Assembly (NCBI RefSeq): GCF_024834075.1
Contig: NZ_JANUXR010000004.1
Location: forward strand, 124,001 to 188,000
Reading direction: 5' to 3'
From: Corynebacterium sp. HS2168-gen11
Lineage (GTDB): Bacteria > Actinomycetota > Actinomycetes > Mycobacteriales > Mycobacteriaceae
DNA length: 64,000 bases
Part shown: piece by piece, positions 1 to 11,435 of the stretch
Layout: each line of letters begins with the position of its first letter
Position numbering within the stretch: the first letter of the stretch is position 1
Translations under genes and position numbers: made by a program
The notes under the pieces: model-generated
The model's database searches: none
The model's input: only the letters and a program-made list of their open reading frames with translations
Told to the model about the DNA's origin: nothing

Positions 1-518
1 GTCTCGCGCAAACGGCGTTCCACCGTATTAATCTCACCGACACGATCAAGCTGGTCGCGAGACAGATTCAGCAGCACTAAGCAGGTCGGTTTGAGTCGCT
101 CGACGACAGATGGGACGTGCATTTCGTCGCATTCGAGAATGATGTGGCTGGCATCGCGTCCCGCCATTAAGGCGCTAATGATGCCGGCGTCCATGTTGTC
201 GCCTTTGTCATTGGTTGCCACCGTGTGCGCCGTGCGAACTGCATTGGCAAGCATTCGAGTGGTGGTGGATTTACCGTTGGTGCCAGTGACAATGGCAACT
301 GGACGATCCTTGCAGAGATTCGCCATGATCTCTGGGTCAATCTTTTCAGCGATCAGGCCGCCAATCATGCCACCGGAGCCACGCCCAGATTTTTGAGATG
401 CCACGGTTGCCAGTTGTGCCAGGCCCACAGCAACAGTCGTGCGGGCTTTATCCAAACCGGCTGCGTGTGCGGCGTCGGTTGCCAGACGGGCAAGGGACGA
501 AAGAGAAGGAAGCTTCAT
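1..518 (-). CDS. murT: MurT, lipid II isoglutaminyl synthase ligase subunit (partial)
   Basis: The 3' part lies beyond the left edge; about 172 N-terminal codons are present. The product begins MKLPSLSSLARLATDAAHAA and carries the Mur-ligase ATP-binding loop GTNGKSTTTRMLANA at about residue 80, followed by the ECDEMHVP segment. MurT with its partner GatD amidates the alpha-carboxyl of the D-Glu of lipid II; gatD normally follows murT and would lie outside the window. The ATG at 518 is the first start in frame. General Mur ligases share the loop, but the N-terminal stretch before it and the place beside the dnaQ-like gene and leuA, as in other corynebacteria, favour MurT. Confidence 0.85.
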   Translation of the reverse strand, partial: MKLPSLSSLARLATDAAHAAGLDKARTTVAVGLAQLATVASQKSGRGSGGMIGGLIAEKIDPEIMANLCKDRPVAIVTGTNGKSTTTRMLANAVRTAHTVATNDKGDNMDAGIISALMAGRDASHIILECDEMHVPSVVERLKPTCLVLLNLSRDQLDRVGEINTVERRLRE

Positions 519-589
519 AGTCCCCAAGTCTAGCTACATTTTTGGGGCGATCGAAACTACTGTGGCCAACTTAGCTATTTTTCAACCTT

Positions 590-630
590 CCCCATTAAGG
601 CCGGTTGCCGAACCAAGCTCCTTAATGGGG
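590..630. repeat. Inverted repeat between murT and the DnaQ-like gene
   Basis: CCCCATTAAGG (590-600) and CCTTAATGGGG (620-630) form an 11-bp perfect stem with a 19-nt loop. No clear T-run follows on either strand, so it could be an intrinsic terminator of weak type, an RNA-processing hairpin or a protein site. Confidence 0.5.
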
Positions 631-650
631 ACGTCCACACTTGAGCTGTG

Positions 651-660
651 CTTGACGACG
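651..660 (+). repeat. CTTGACGACG dispersed word, copy 1
   Basis: Intergenic copy in the context TGCTTGACGACGCCGCC, just beyond the end of the DnaQ-like gene. One of at least seven intergenic copies in the window; function unknown. Confidence 0.5.
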
Positions 661-680
661 CCGCCACGCACCGCGTATCG

Positions 681-1919
681 CTAATGCCGCCTGTATTCGC
701 GACCAAGCGGTGCGCCTGGCTGCGTGCGCGCCACCAGAGCCAAAAATTCTTCATCACTGATAAGCGGCACCCCTTTTCGCGAGGCGTGCATTGCCTTGCC
801 AAGCAGCTGCGTATTGGTGGTATTGCACACCACCACCGAGGTTTGCCGAGTCACTTTTTCAGAGTAACTCAGCCCGTGTTCAACCGCAGCGGCAATAATG
901 AGATCAGGATCAAGCATAATTTCAGGCGCAACCACAACCTCCATGCCCTGCACCAAATCTCCACCTTTGCGATACACCCCAGGGTTGCTATAGCGACAAA
1001 TTTGCGTTGCCGCCTGCACCCGAATCTGGGTGCGCTGCAGCCCGAATCGATCCGCTGTGAGGTTCTCTGGTGTACGTGTGACCAGTGTGCCTTGGCTGCG
1101 AGTATGGAAAAAGATTTTCGCCGTCAGGTGCGTTTCTTCACGGGTGGTTGAGAGTTCCGGCATTCGTGCGCGTGCGACGGTGGCGTGCGCGTCGGCGTCG
1201 TGAAGCCCCAAGGCATGTGCCACGCTCGCAACGCGAGTATCGGCAATGTCCTGCAGCTCGCGGCGTGCACTCGCTAAAGTATCCGCTATTTCTGCAGGTA
1301 CTGGGATTCTTCCCACGCGACGACGACGCTGTGAGCGCTGCCGGTTTCGAGTCCGATTGGCGCGCGCTGCATTTGCCATGGCGCGCCGGGCTTCGGCATG
1401 CAAAAAGCCCCATACCACAGGAGTATTGTGCACAATTAATGTGCGACCGTCGATGAAGCGCCCTAATGCCTTCAAAATCTGCGGAAAGCGTTTCGCCTCT
1501 GCAATATCTTCTGGGGTAACCCCATGTAAATGCTGTGGTCCCACATCGGTGCCAGATTGTAATACCGCATGGAATGAATCGCCCGAGCTGCCGTTTTCGG
1601 CAAATAAGACGGCATCAACAACCACTAACCGCGCGGTGCTTGGATGAATGCCAGTGGCCTTAATGGTGACAACCACATAGGGATATGCCGCAATCTCTGC
1701 AGCTCGCTGCTCTGCGCGCTGCGCTCGCTGCTGTTCTTGCGCGGCAAGTTCTTCAGGCGTGAGCGTGACGAGGTTGCGTGGATGCTGATTAGGGCGCTGT
1801 TTGCGTCGGCGGCGACGCGTAGTACCGGAAGCATGAGCGTTGTGTGTGGCGGCATACGACGGGTGCATCGCCGGCGGATGCACATCGGATGTGCTGCTCA
1901 AAACTTCGATTACAGGCAT
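681..1919 (-). CDS. DnaQ-like exonuclease-fold protein with C-terminal BRCT domain, probably catalytically dead
   Basis: 412 aa. An exonuclease-type core of the DEDD (DnaQ) family begins near residue 75. The first motif, normally DxETTG, reads TIKATG; the second keeps HN (LIVHNTP) but has no Asp at the usual FD position; the third is blurred (HDADAHATVA). The metal-binding acidic residues are therefore mostly absent. Residues about 320-400 resemble a BRCT domain (GMEVVVAPEI... VVVCNTTNTQLLGKAMHASR... ISDEEFLALV). The N-terminus has a basic low-complexity stretch (TTRRRRRKQRPNQHPRN), and a second basic run lies inside the fold. In related genomes the gene at this place is annotated as a DNA polymerase III epsilon family protein; here a binding or scaffold role is more likely than proofreading. 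A -10-like TACAAT lies 8 nt before the ATG, so the mRNA may be leaderless. Confidence 0.75.
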   Translation of the reverse strand: MPVIEVLSSTSDVHPPAMHPSYAATHNAHASGTTRRRRRKQRPNQHPRNLVTLTPEELAAQEQQRAQRAEQRAAEIAAYPYVVVTIKATGIHPSTARLVVVDAVLFAENGSSGDSFHAVLQSGTDVGPQHLHGVTPEDIAEAKRFPQILKALGRFIDGRTLIVHNTPVVWGFLHAEARRAMANAARANRTRNRQRSQRRRRVGRIPVPAEIADTLASARRELQDIADTRVASVAHALGLHDADAHATVARARMPELSTTREETHLTAKIFFHTRSQGTLVTRTPENLTADRFGLQRTQIRVQAATQICRYSNPGVYRKGGDLVQGMEVVVAPEIMLDPDLIIAAAVEHGLSYSEKVTRQTSVVVCNTTNTQLLGKAMHASRKGVPLISDEEFLALVARTQPGAPLGREYRRH

Positions 1920-1959
1920 AGTGTCTTATTGTAGTACGCGCCTTCTTCGAAGGTGCGAA

Positions 1960-2001
1960 AATGAAAACGTGGGTAGATTCTTCAGAAAGGAATCTACCCA
2001 C
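1960..2001 (-). terminator. Terminator of the trypsin-like protease gene
   Basis: GTGGGTAGATTC (1969-1980) pairs perfectly with GAATCTACCCAC (1990-2001), loop 9 nt. On the minus strand a T-rich stretch (CGTTTTCATTTT) follows, as in an intrinsic terminator. Confidence 0.75.
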
Positions 2002-2048
2002 AGTTTGGATCCTGCATAAAACGTGTGTTTTGTTCTCAGGTATCCCTT

Positions 2049-3194
2049 TTAACCTCGAATATTAAAAGGGAGGAATTTTTGCAGGAATGGCAATGCAACT
2101 ACGGCAATACCAGCGAAAATGCCGATGACAGCAAATAAAATCTTTGCTGCCGTGCTCGACGTGTTGCTTCCTGACTGCGGTGGTGTAGGTGCCACCGGCG
2201 TTGTGCTTGTCGACGTTGGAGTGGTCGGTGTAGTTGTTGGCTGCATCGTCACGGTTGCTGGCGGCTGGCCGGTACCACCATAGGTGGAGCTGTCGAAGGT
2301 TACTTCTTGTGCAGGTGTTGCGAGCTGATCGAAATCAATCTGTGGGTGCGGGAACTCTGAAGTATCACTATACAGAGGAGGGACACCATCAATTGGCTGT
2401 TTGAAAATAATCGTGCTGGAGCGGGTCACAGGGACGTTGTTTTGTAGGGTGAATTCTTCGAATCCAAGTACTTGACCAATATATCCCTTGCCTGGAACCC
2501 ACGCTGGTCCACCGGAATCGCCTTGTTCTGTGCCAAGTGCTGAGGTGTAGACGAAATAGTCATTGACATCAATGACCGTGCCGCAGAAGACTTTGTTGGT
2601 TGGGTGAAGTGGCTTAATTAAGCCAGTGCGTGCGCCGTAGCGGCAGACCTTTTCGCCGACTGTTGGCCAGTACGTTGTATCGCCGGAATACTGATTGATA
2701 CCTGCGATTTGAGGATACTGAGAAATGTCAATATAAGCGAGATCATAAACGCGCTGCTTCTTGATTTCTTGCGATTCCTCGGAAGTCAGCTGTGCTTGAG
2801 GATCCTCTGACGGCATAAACGTGTAGCGCCCTGGATAGACGTGGTGAAGATCGCCAATTTGAAAGAGCCGGGCCTGCTTAAGTTCTTCGATATCGTTGAA
2901 ATTATAAGGAGATCCGTCTGCTTTGAAATGCGAATAGAGTGTGCCCAATCCGTCTTTCCCACAGTGCGCAGCAGTCCAAAGGCGCTTGTTGGCTTTATCA
3001 ACATAGCCTACGGTGCAGGTTGATAATTTAGCATCGCCACCTCCGACAGGTTCCAACAAATAAATCGGATCGCCTTGATTGATCACGAAATCTGGACTGT
3101 CTTTGGCGATTTGACCAGTAGCTACTGGAGCTGGAACAAGTGCGCCAATAAGAACAGCGCTTATCAGGGTACGCATCAGCGATTGAATCTTCAT
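2049..3194 (-). CDS. Secreted trypsin-like serine protease with C-terminal membrane anchor
   Basis: 381 aa. An N-terminal signal sequence (MKIQSLMRTLISAVLIGALV) is followed by a chymotrypsin-fold protease. The likely catalytic triad is His77 in TAAHC, an Asp in DLAYIDI (about 151-156) and Ser227 in GDSGGPAW. Residues 310-345 form a Thr/Pro/Ser-rich linker, and a hydrophobic segment at about 350-372 precedes a short tail (LPFNIRG), so the enzyme is probably exported and held at the outer face of the membrane. The substrate is not known. It is a single-gene unit with its own terminator at 1960-2001. Confidence 0.85.
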   Translation of the reverse strand: MKIQSLMRTLISAVLIGALVPAPVATGQIAKDSPDFVINQGDPIYLLEPVGGGDAKLSTCTVGYVDKANKRLWTAAHCGKDGLGTLYSHFKADGSPYNFNDIEELKQARLFQIGDLHHVYPGRYTFMPSEDPQAQLTSEESQEIKKQRVYDLAYIDISQYPQIAGINQYSGDTTYWPTVGEKVCRYGARTGLIKPLHPTNKVFCGTVIDVNDYFVYTSALGTEQGDSGGPAWVPGKGYIGQVLGFEEFTLQNNVPVTRSSTIIFKQPIDGVPPLYSDTSEFPHPQIDFDQLATPAQEVTFDSSTYGGTGQPPATVTMQPTTTPTTPTSTSTTPVAPTPPQSGSNTSSTAAKILFAVIGIFAGIAVVALPFLQKFLPFNIRG

Positions 3195-3316
3195 ACGCTT
3201 AGCCTAATCCTTTGATTCTTCCGAAGGAAAAGCTTCGGTATAAAAAATTTCAGATGCGCGGCATACGAGTCGATTTTCATACTATTGTGCGTGGTGAGGA
3301 CTGGTTTTACAGCAGA

Positions 3317-3363
3317 TTCGCCCGCTGTACTGTGAGATATATCTCCTGGTAACAGCGGGCGAA
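3317..3363 (-). terminator. Long inverted repeat downstream of leuA
   Basis: TTCGCCCGCTGT (3317-3328) and ACAGCGGGCGAA (3352-3363) make a perfect 12-bp stem; the loop itself contains the palindrome GAGATATATCTC. It lies 27 nt past the leuA stop. There is no T-run, so termination or 3'-end protection is inferred. Confidence 0.55.
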
Positions 3364-3389
3364 GATTTGCGATGCGTCGTACGCGTCGA

Positions 3390-5411
<2,022 letters not shown>

Positions 5412-5474
5412 CTAAACCGAAAAGAAGGTCTCAAGCCCGCCGCGGCGAATAAGAAGAAGAATCGCACGCTGCAT
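5412..5474 (-). CDS. leuA leader peptide
   Basis: A 20-codon open frame, MQRAILLLIRRGGLETFFSV, ends 204 nt before the leuA start. The run Ile-Leu-Leu-Leu-Ile read from ATT CTT CTT CTT ATT is typical of a branched-chain leader in which ribosome stalling senses charged leucyl-tRNA. Leader peptides before leuA are known from other actinobacteria. I see no clear intrinsic terminator between peptide and leuA, so control may act through an RNA fold on translation rather than classical attenuation. Confidence 0.75.
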   Translation of the reverse strand: MQRAILLLIRRGGLETFFSV

Positions 5475-5604
5475 GCGTTCTAGCTTAGCGCGCCAGATGC
5501 CACGGCTGAAAACTATCTGCAGCATAACGGGGGTGCTTAGGGGGTGAGACGCGTATTTCACATAGTGAGAAACTACTTGTCACACCTTATGCAATCACGC
5601 TTTG

Positions 5605-5614
5605 CTTGACGACG
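5605..5614 (+). repeat. CTTGACGACG dispersed word, copy 2
   Basis: Intergenic copy in the context CTTTGCTTGACGACGCTTCG, between the leuA leader and the divergent PIG-V-like gene. Confidence 0.5.
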
Positions 5615-5737
5615 CTTCGTGTGCGCCCAGTACGTCCCATATTTCAGCTTCACCGCTCATGGAAGAAAAATGGAAAACCCACTTGCTACAATTAGCCGGC
5701 ATATCGCTGTTCGTGAGGTAGGAAAGGGGCATGGCAG

Positions 5738-6937
5738 ATGGCTGTAGGAGAGCAACCTTCTCAAACAGTGCAACATCGCGTCTTGAGCACCCGCATTACA
5801 CAGTGGCTCACCATCGCACAACGCGTACCACAAACGCTGACTCACTATGATTGGATCGCGCTGATCAGCATCGCCATGGTCGCTCCATTCTTGCGTTTGC
5901 TGATTTTGTGGTGGTACACCCCAGCCGATAGTTCTCTGGCCGAACAATTATTTGTATGGGACGCTCACCACTACCGCGATATTGCGCTCTACGGCTATTT
6001 CAGCAAAGACGGCCATAGCCCACCCGATTTTGAAATCGCCTCCACCAGGCTCGCCTTTTTCCCAGGGCTTCCAGCACTGTTACGTATCCTGTACACCATC
6101 ACCGGCGTAGATATTGGGGTCATTGGAGCACTACTTTCAAATATCGGCACCTTTGCACTGCTCCTCGGCACAATGAAACTTGCCGCTCGGCTCGGCGCAC
6201 ACCTGTGGGGCCGAATCGCAAGCGTAATCGTGATTGCAACAGCGCCAATGTCCATCGTGTTTCAGATGGTCTACACCGAAGCCATCTTCTTAGCATTTAT
6301 GGTTTGGGCAATGCTCGCCCTGTTAGATCAACGTTGGTGGCATGCTGCCGTATGGATCGCACTTGCCGGATGTTTTCGCCTTACGGCCATTGATCTGGTG
6401 GCCAGTTTCTTTGTGATTGTGGCACTGTTGCATCGTCGACAAGCTCAAGCATGGATAGCCGCGATACTTTCAGCAGTACCAGTTTTAAGCTACCTAGCAT
6501 GGGCCTCCTGGCACACCCGCGATATCGGCGGCTATTTCGGCATGCAAGCAAGAGGATGGAATTCCAGTTTCGACGGCGGCGTGCACACCCTCAAGTGGGT
6601 CTACGAACACGCACAGCCCTGGGAAGAATTCGGGTATTTCATCGCCACTGCATCCATTGTGTCCAGTGCCGTAATTCTATGCTTTTCCTGGCGCGCGATG
6701 CCGTGGGAAGTATGGCTTCCAGTAGCAAGTATTGCCCTGAACGTCTTGCTTTCCGACGGCATCATGCACTCTCGTCCACGATTACTCTTACCAGCTGTTT
6801 TGCTGTTGCTTCCGGCGATAATCAAAGCCGAAGAAGTATGTTCGCGCCGAGTATTTGTCGGAGGGCTGCTTGGATGGGCTTGGAGTGGACTGGTGATTTC
6901 AGCGTATATGCTAGCAATTTTCGAGTGGGCAATTTAA
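5738..6937 (+). CDS. Integral membrane glycosyltransferase-like protein (GT-C / PIG-V type)
   Basis: 399 aa with about nine hydrophobic segments. The first loop has WDAHHYRDIALYGY (about residue 72-85), which fits the acidic W-D-x-x-x-Y motif of PIG-V-type mannosyltransferases that use polyprenyl-phosphate mannose outside the membrane. The region LAFFPGLPALLR and the loop after segment 7 are also in keeping. A role in lipoglycan or protein mannosylation is inferred. The ATG at 5738 follows GGAAAGG at 10 nt; an upstream ATG at 5731 is in another frame. The gene diverges from leuA. Confidence 0.7.
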   Translation: MAVGEQPSQTVQHRVLSTRITQWLTIAQRVPQTLTHYDWIALISIAMVAPFLRLLILWWYTPADSSLAEQLFVWDAHHYRDIALYGYFSKDGHSPPDFEIASTRLAFFPGLPALLRILYTITGVDIGVIGALLSNIGTFALLLGTMKLAARLGAHLWGRIASVIVIATAPMSIVFQMVYTEAIFLAFMVWAMLALLDQRWWHAAVWIALAGCFRLTAIDLVASFFVIVALLHRRQAQAWIAAILSAVPVLSYLAWASWHTRDIGGYFGMQARGWNSSFDGGVHTLKWVYEHAQPWEEFGYFIATASIVSSAVILCFSWRAMPWEVWLPVASIALNVLLSDGIMHSRPRLLLPAVLLLLPAIIKAEEVCSRRVFVGGLLGWAWSGLVISAYMLAIFEWAI

Positions 6938-7062
6938 CGTGCATCTCTTGCAAGAGGCGTTAATGCCTGCGAACAGCAGCCCGCAGTGGCCGCGTCGTTT
7001 CGCAGCTGTGCCGCAGTGACGGCTCCAGTGCCCCCGTCCCGCAGTGGCCTGCGGCGATGTCC

Positions 7063-7914
7063 CTAACTATTCGCGCGCGCAGAAAGTGCAAACGTAGAGG
7101 TCATCATGGCAAGCAGTGCTACAGCCATAATGATCCAATTCAAACCATGCACATGGAAGTGCTCACCTAAGATCACATAGCCCAAGGTAAACGCAATCAC
7201 TGGCTCAACAGAGGTCATGGATGGTAGTGATAAACGCAACGCACCAGTATTAAAGGCAAATTGCTGCACAATTGTGCCACCAATCGCACCAGCAATTAAG
7301 GCCCAAAACACCCAGTGGGTCAGTAATCCAAGCAATCCGCTCTGGTAGAAAATATCGACAGTGGCTTTGGAAAGTACGGCGATAAAACCATAGATAATGC
7401 CCACAATCACGCCTAAGGCAATGCCACGGATATTGTTGTTTTTGGTCCGCGTCGCAAAGTAAATAATTGCAATAACGCCTAAGCCAATTCCTAATGCCGC
7501 CAGCCACACATACAGCTCAGGATGTCCTTTGCCCGGAAGTGGGCGGCCGAGCGTGATAAGCGTGGCCACGGCAATGGTTAAGACCGCAGCCCATGCGATT
7601 TCATCGCGGTAGAGAGGGCGTTTGTCATAAATTGCCGACATCGGCATGGTGAACATCAGAGATAACACCAACAAGGGTTGCACAATGAGCAAGGAGCCAT
7701 AACTTAAGGCAACGACTTGCAAGGAATAGCCAATCAGCGCTGTTGAGGTGGCAAACCACCACAAGGGACGACGAATGGCGGTGATCAGCGGTGAACCTGA
7801 CCACGTACCATCGGCGGGAGCTTGTTCTGCGATACGGTGACGAACCACTGTTCCCCAGGCAATCACGAGTGCAGAGAGCAGTGCAAAACATACGGCTAAA
7901 AAATTGTTATGCAT
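7063..7914 (-). CDS. DMT-superfamily transporter (EamA-like)
   Basis: 283 aa with ten predicted membrane segments in two halves, as in drug/metabolite transporters. The second half includes LPSMTSVEPVIAFTLGYVILGE, the typical helix-breaking PxxxxLE-like stretch of EamA domains. GGAG stands about 5 nt before the ATG. It is convergent with the PIG-V-like gene (125 bp apart) and divergent from lysC. The substrate cannot be told; amino acids or nucleoside-like metabolites are usual for the family. Confidence 0.75.
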   Translation of the reverse strand: MHNNFLAVCFALLSALVIAWGTVVRHRIAEQAPADGTWSGSPLITAIRRPLWWFATSTALIGYSLQVVALSYGSLLIVQPLLVLSLMFTMPMSAIYDKRPLYRDEIAWAAVLTIAVATLITLGRPLPGKGHPELYVWLAALGIGLGVIAIIYFATRTKNNNIRGIALGVIVGIIYGFIAVLSKATVDIFYQSGLLGLLTHWVFWALIAGAIGGTIVQQFAFNTGALRLSLPSMTSVEPVIAFTLGYVILGEHFHVHGLNWIIMAVALLAMMTSTFALSARANS

Positions 7915-8098
7915 TACACTCCACCCTAACCCCGTTTAGGAAACTATGCACAAGGCACAACGATGAAATAGTATTCTTGTATACCTGTACAGCGAAAGAA
8001 ATACTCACGAAATTTTTCTCAAACAGTGTTGGACACATCTCAATGACCTGAAATGCGCCAACGGTACGTGCGATGAAATTTCAGAAAGGGCTTGAGCC

Positions 8099-9364
8099 GT
8101 GGCGCTAATCGTCCAAAAATATGGTGGCTCTTCGTTAGAAAGCGCGGAGCGAATCCGACGCGTGGCAGAACGAATTGTCGCAACAAAGAAAAAAGGGCAT
8201 GATGTTGTCGTTGTGTGCTCAGCAATGGGAGACACGACAGACGAATTGCTCGATCTGGCTGCTCAGGTCAATCCTGTGCCGCCAGCCCGTGAGATGGACA
8301 TGCTCTTAACCGCAGGTGAGCGCATCTCGAACGCACTGGTCGCAATGGCAATTGCCTCCTATGGTGCCGAAGCACAGTCATTTACTGGCTCTCAGGCTGG
8401 TGTGCTGACAACCGAACGTCATGGTAACGCCCGCATTGTGGATGTCACCCCAGGTCGTGTGCGCGAAGCACTTGATGAAGGCAAGATTTGTCTGGTTGCT
8501 GGTTTCCAAGGCGTGAACCGTGAAACTCGTGATGTCACCACCTTAGGTCGCGGCGGTTCTGATACCACCGCAGTCGCACTGGCTGCCGCTTTGGGCGCTG
8601 ATGAGTGCGAGATTTATTCCGACGTTGATGGTGTGTACACCGCCGATCCACGCATTGTGCCAAACGCGCAAAAGCTGGATTCGCTTTCATTTGAAGAAAT
8701 GTTGGAGCTGGCTGCGTCCGGCTCGAAAATTTTGGTGCTGCGCAGTGTTGAATATGCGCGTTCCTTTAATGTTCCAATTCGTGTTCGTTCATCGTATAGC
8801 AATGACCCTGGCACCCTCGTGTCCGGCTCTATGGAGGATATTCCAGTGGAAGAAGCAGTACTTGTTGGTGTCGCAACTGACAATTCCGAAGCAAAACTGA
8901 CCGTTCTTGGCATTCCAGATCTTCCTGGTGAAGCTGCGAAAATTTTCCGCGTGCTCGCTGATGCCGAAATCAATATCGACATGGTGATCCAGAATATCTC
9001 CTCCCTGGCAGATAATCGCACCGACATCACCTTCACCTGCCCACGTGCCGACGGTCCACGCGCGGTTGAGCTGCTTAAGAAGCTCGAAGCTGCTGGTACC
9101 TGCCGCAACGTGCTTTACGACGACCAGATCGGCAAAGTCTCGTTGGTTGGTGCAGGCATGCGGACCCACCCAGGAGTCACCGCAACCTTCTGTGAAGCCC
9201 TGCGCGATGCAGAAGTTAATATCGAGATCATTAACACCTCTGAAATTCGCATCTCTGTGATTATTCGGGAATCCGATATTGCTCCAGCTGTCAAGGCATT
9301 GCATGATGCCTTTGAACTGGGTGGCGAAGAAGAAGCAACCGTGTACGCAGGTACCGGCCGCTAA
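8099..9364 (+). CDS. lysC: Aspartate kinase, alpha subunit
   Basis: 421 aa, matching the corynebacterial enzyme in length and ending ([11 protein letters not shown]). It phosphorylates aspartate in the first step of the lysine/threonine/methionine pathway. The kinase domain begins [16 protein letters not shown] and holds [20 protein letters not shown]; two ACT domains (from about 265 and 345) bind lysine and threonine for concerted feedback. The GTG at 8099 is preceded by GAAAGGG at 8 nt. The same mRNA encodes the smaller beta subunit from codon 250. asd follows after 262 bp. Confidence 0.97.
   Translation: MALIVQKYGGSSLESAERIRRVAERIVATKKKGHDVVVVCSAMGDTTDELLDLAAQVNPVPPAREMDMLLTAGERISNALVAMAIASYGAEAQSFTGSQAGVLTTERHGNARIVDVTPGRVREALDEGKICLVAGFQGVNRETRDVTTLGRGGSDTTAVALAAALGADECEIYSDVDGVYTADPRIVPNAQKLDSLSFEEMLELAASGSKILVLRSVEYARSFNVPIRVRSSYSNDPGTLVSGSMEDIPVEEAVLVGVATDNSEAKLTVLGIPDLPGEAAKIFRVLADAEINIDMVIQNISSLADNRTDITFTCPRADGPRAVELLKKLEAAGTCRNVLYDDQIGKVSLVGAGMRTHPGVTATFCEALRDAEVNIEIINTSEIRISVIIRESDIAPAVKALHDAFELGGEEEATVYAGTGR
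8846..9364 (+). CDS. lysC: Aspartate kinase beta subunit (internal in-frame start)
   Basis: A GTG at codon 250 of lysC is preceded by GGAGG (8833-8837) at 8 nt spacing and opens a 172-aa product starting [17 protein letters not shown]. This is the known arrangement in corynebacteria, where the enzyme is an alpha2beta2 complex and the beta chain consists of the ACT regulatory domains. Confidence 0.85.
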   Translation: MEEAVLVGVATDNSEAKLTVLGIPDLPGEAAKIFRVLADAEINIDMVIQNISSLADNRTDITFTCPRADGPRAVELLKKLEAAGTCRNVLYDDQIGKVSLVGAGMRTHPGVTATFCEALRDAEVNIEIINTSEIRISVIIRESDIAPAVKALHDAFELGGEEEATVYAGTGR

Positions 9365-9383
9365 TTCAAAGTTTTTAGCAAAT

Positions 9384-9426
9384 AAAGGCCTGATTCTTGC
9401 CCGTCGCGGGCGTGGATCAGGCCTTT
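9384..9426. terminator. Strong hairpin between lysC and asd
   Basis: AAAGGCCTGAT and ATCAGGCCTTT pair over 11 bp, and the loop holds a second GC-rich stem (GCCCG/CGGGC). Only TTTGCTGCTG follows, so it may act as partial terminator or as a 3'-end stabiliser that separates lysC from asd expression. Confidence 0.6.
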
Positions 9427-9584
9427 GCTGCTGTCTCAAGAGGTTTGGGATATAGCCGGTTGGGTATACCTGAGGAATGCAAGGGGCGTCGATAAGCTGT
9501 GAGCATGGAAACGCGCTGGAAATATTGAGACTTCTTGTAATTTTTATGCAGTCACGTTCCATGCAAATCGGGGCAGTGGGGTAA

Positions 9585-10658
<1,074 letters not shown>

Positions 10659-10680
10659 GGCCGAATAAGCTTTCAGAAAG

Positions 10681-10711
10681 ATCCCGTCTATTGCGATAGG
10701 CGGGATTTTTT
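10681..10711 (+). terminator. asd terminator
   Basis: ATCCCGTCTAT (10681-10691) pairs with ATAGGCGGGAT (one G-U pair), loop TTGCG/short, followed by TTTTTT. Confidence 0.85.
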
Positions 10712-11435
10712 CGACCTCCAACCCCTATTAAGGAATGCAGTATTGGTGAACTGGGCCTTTGGGCTCAGAGTTTTGGTGTGCGTGCGGTGGTGGTTGTCGG
10801 GGCGGTGTGTGGATGTGCCGGCGGCGTACTGCCGTACGGGGGCTACACTGCTATGTCAATGCTCGTTACCGCCGTACGCGATACCGACCGCTGCGTACCC
10901 GTATAGAGTTGTGATGCAATCAATATTGCGCTCGTCATGCTTGTCGATTCGCTTAACTGTGTTTGACACGTCGTGAGCCGTTTCAAAACTTCGTGCATAT
11001 ATCTGGAAGTGGCAGGTGGTGTGTGAGTATATGTTTTTTATTGACCGTGTGCTTGGGCAATGGGATCAGTAGCAAACATCCAGCGTAGAGCAGAAATTTG
11101 CGCCAAGTGTCAGCAAGTGTGAGAACGGGCAAAAACACATGTATTGCGGATGTATGAAAAGAGGCGTCATGCGTCAGAAATCGCTGTGCTCCGCCTAAAG
11201 TTGCCCCCTGCTCGTGTTCCATCGAAAGAATGACAAGAGCAGTGCTTGTTTTATACAAATAGGCGGGCTAACTGCGGAAAGAGGAATTTGTGATGTCAAG
11301 CAGTGTTTATTGGTAGTGACTTTAGGTAACGCTTGCTTGAAAAGTTTATTTACCCTATATAGACTATCAATCAAACGTTAATCATAGGAAAACATTGTTA
11401 TAGCTTAATAATGTATCCAGAAAGAGAGTCAGATT
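10712..11435. other. Long intergenic region before katA, no gene seen
   Basis: Over 700 bp with no convincing coding frame on either strand. The first 200 bp are G/T-skewed; the last 100 bp become AT-rich (TTTACCCTATATAGACTATC) and probably hold the katA promoter. The word CCTATTAAGGA occurs at about 10726. A small RNA or a long regulatory region is possible but nothing specific is visible. Confidence 0.4.
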
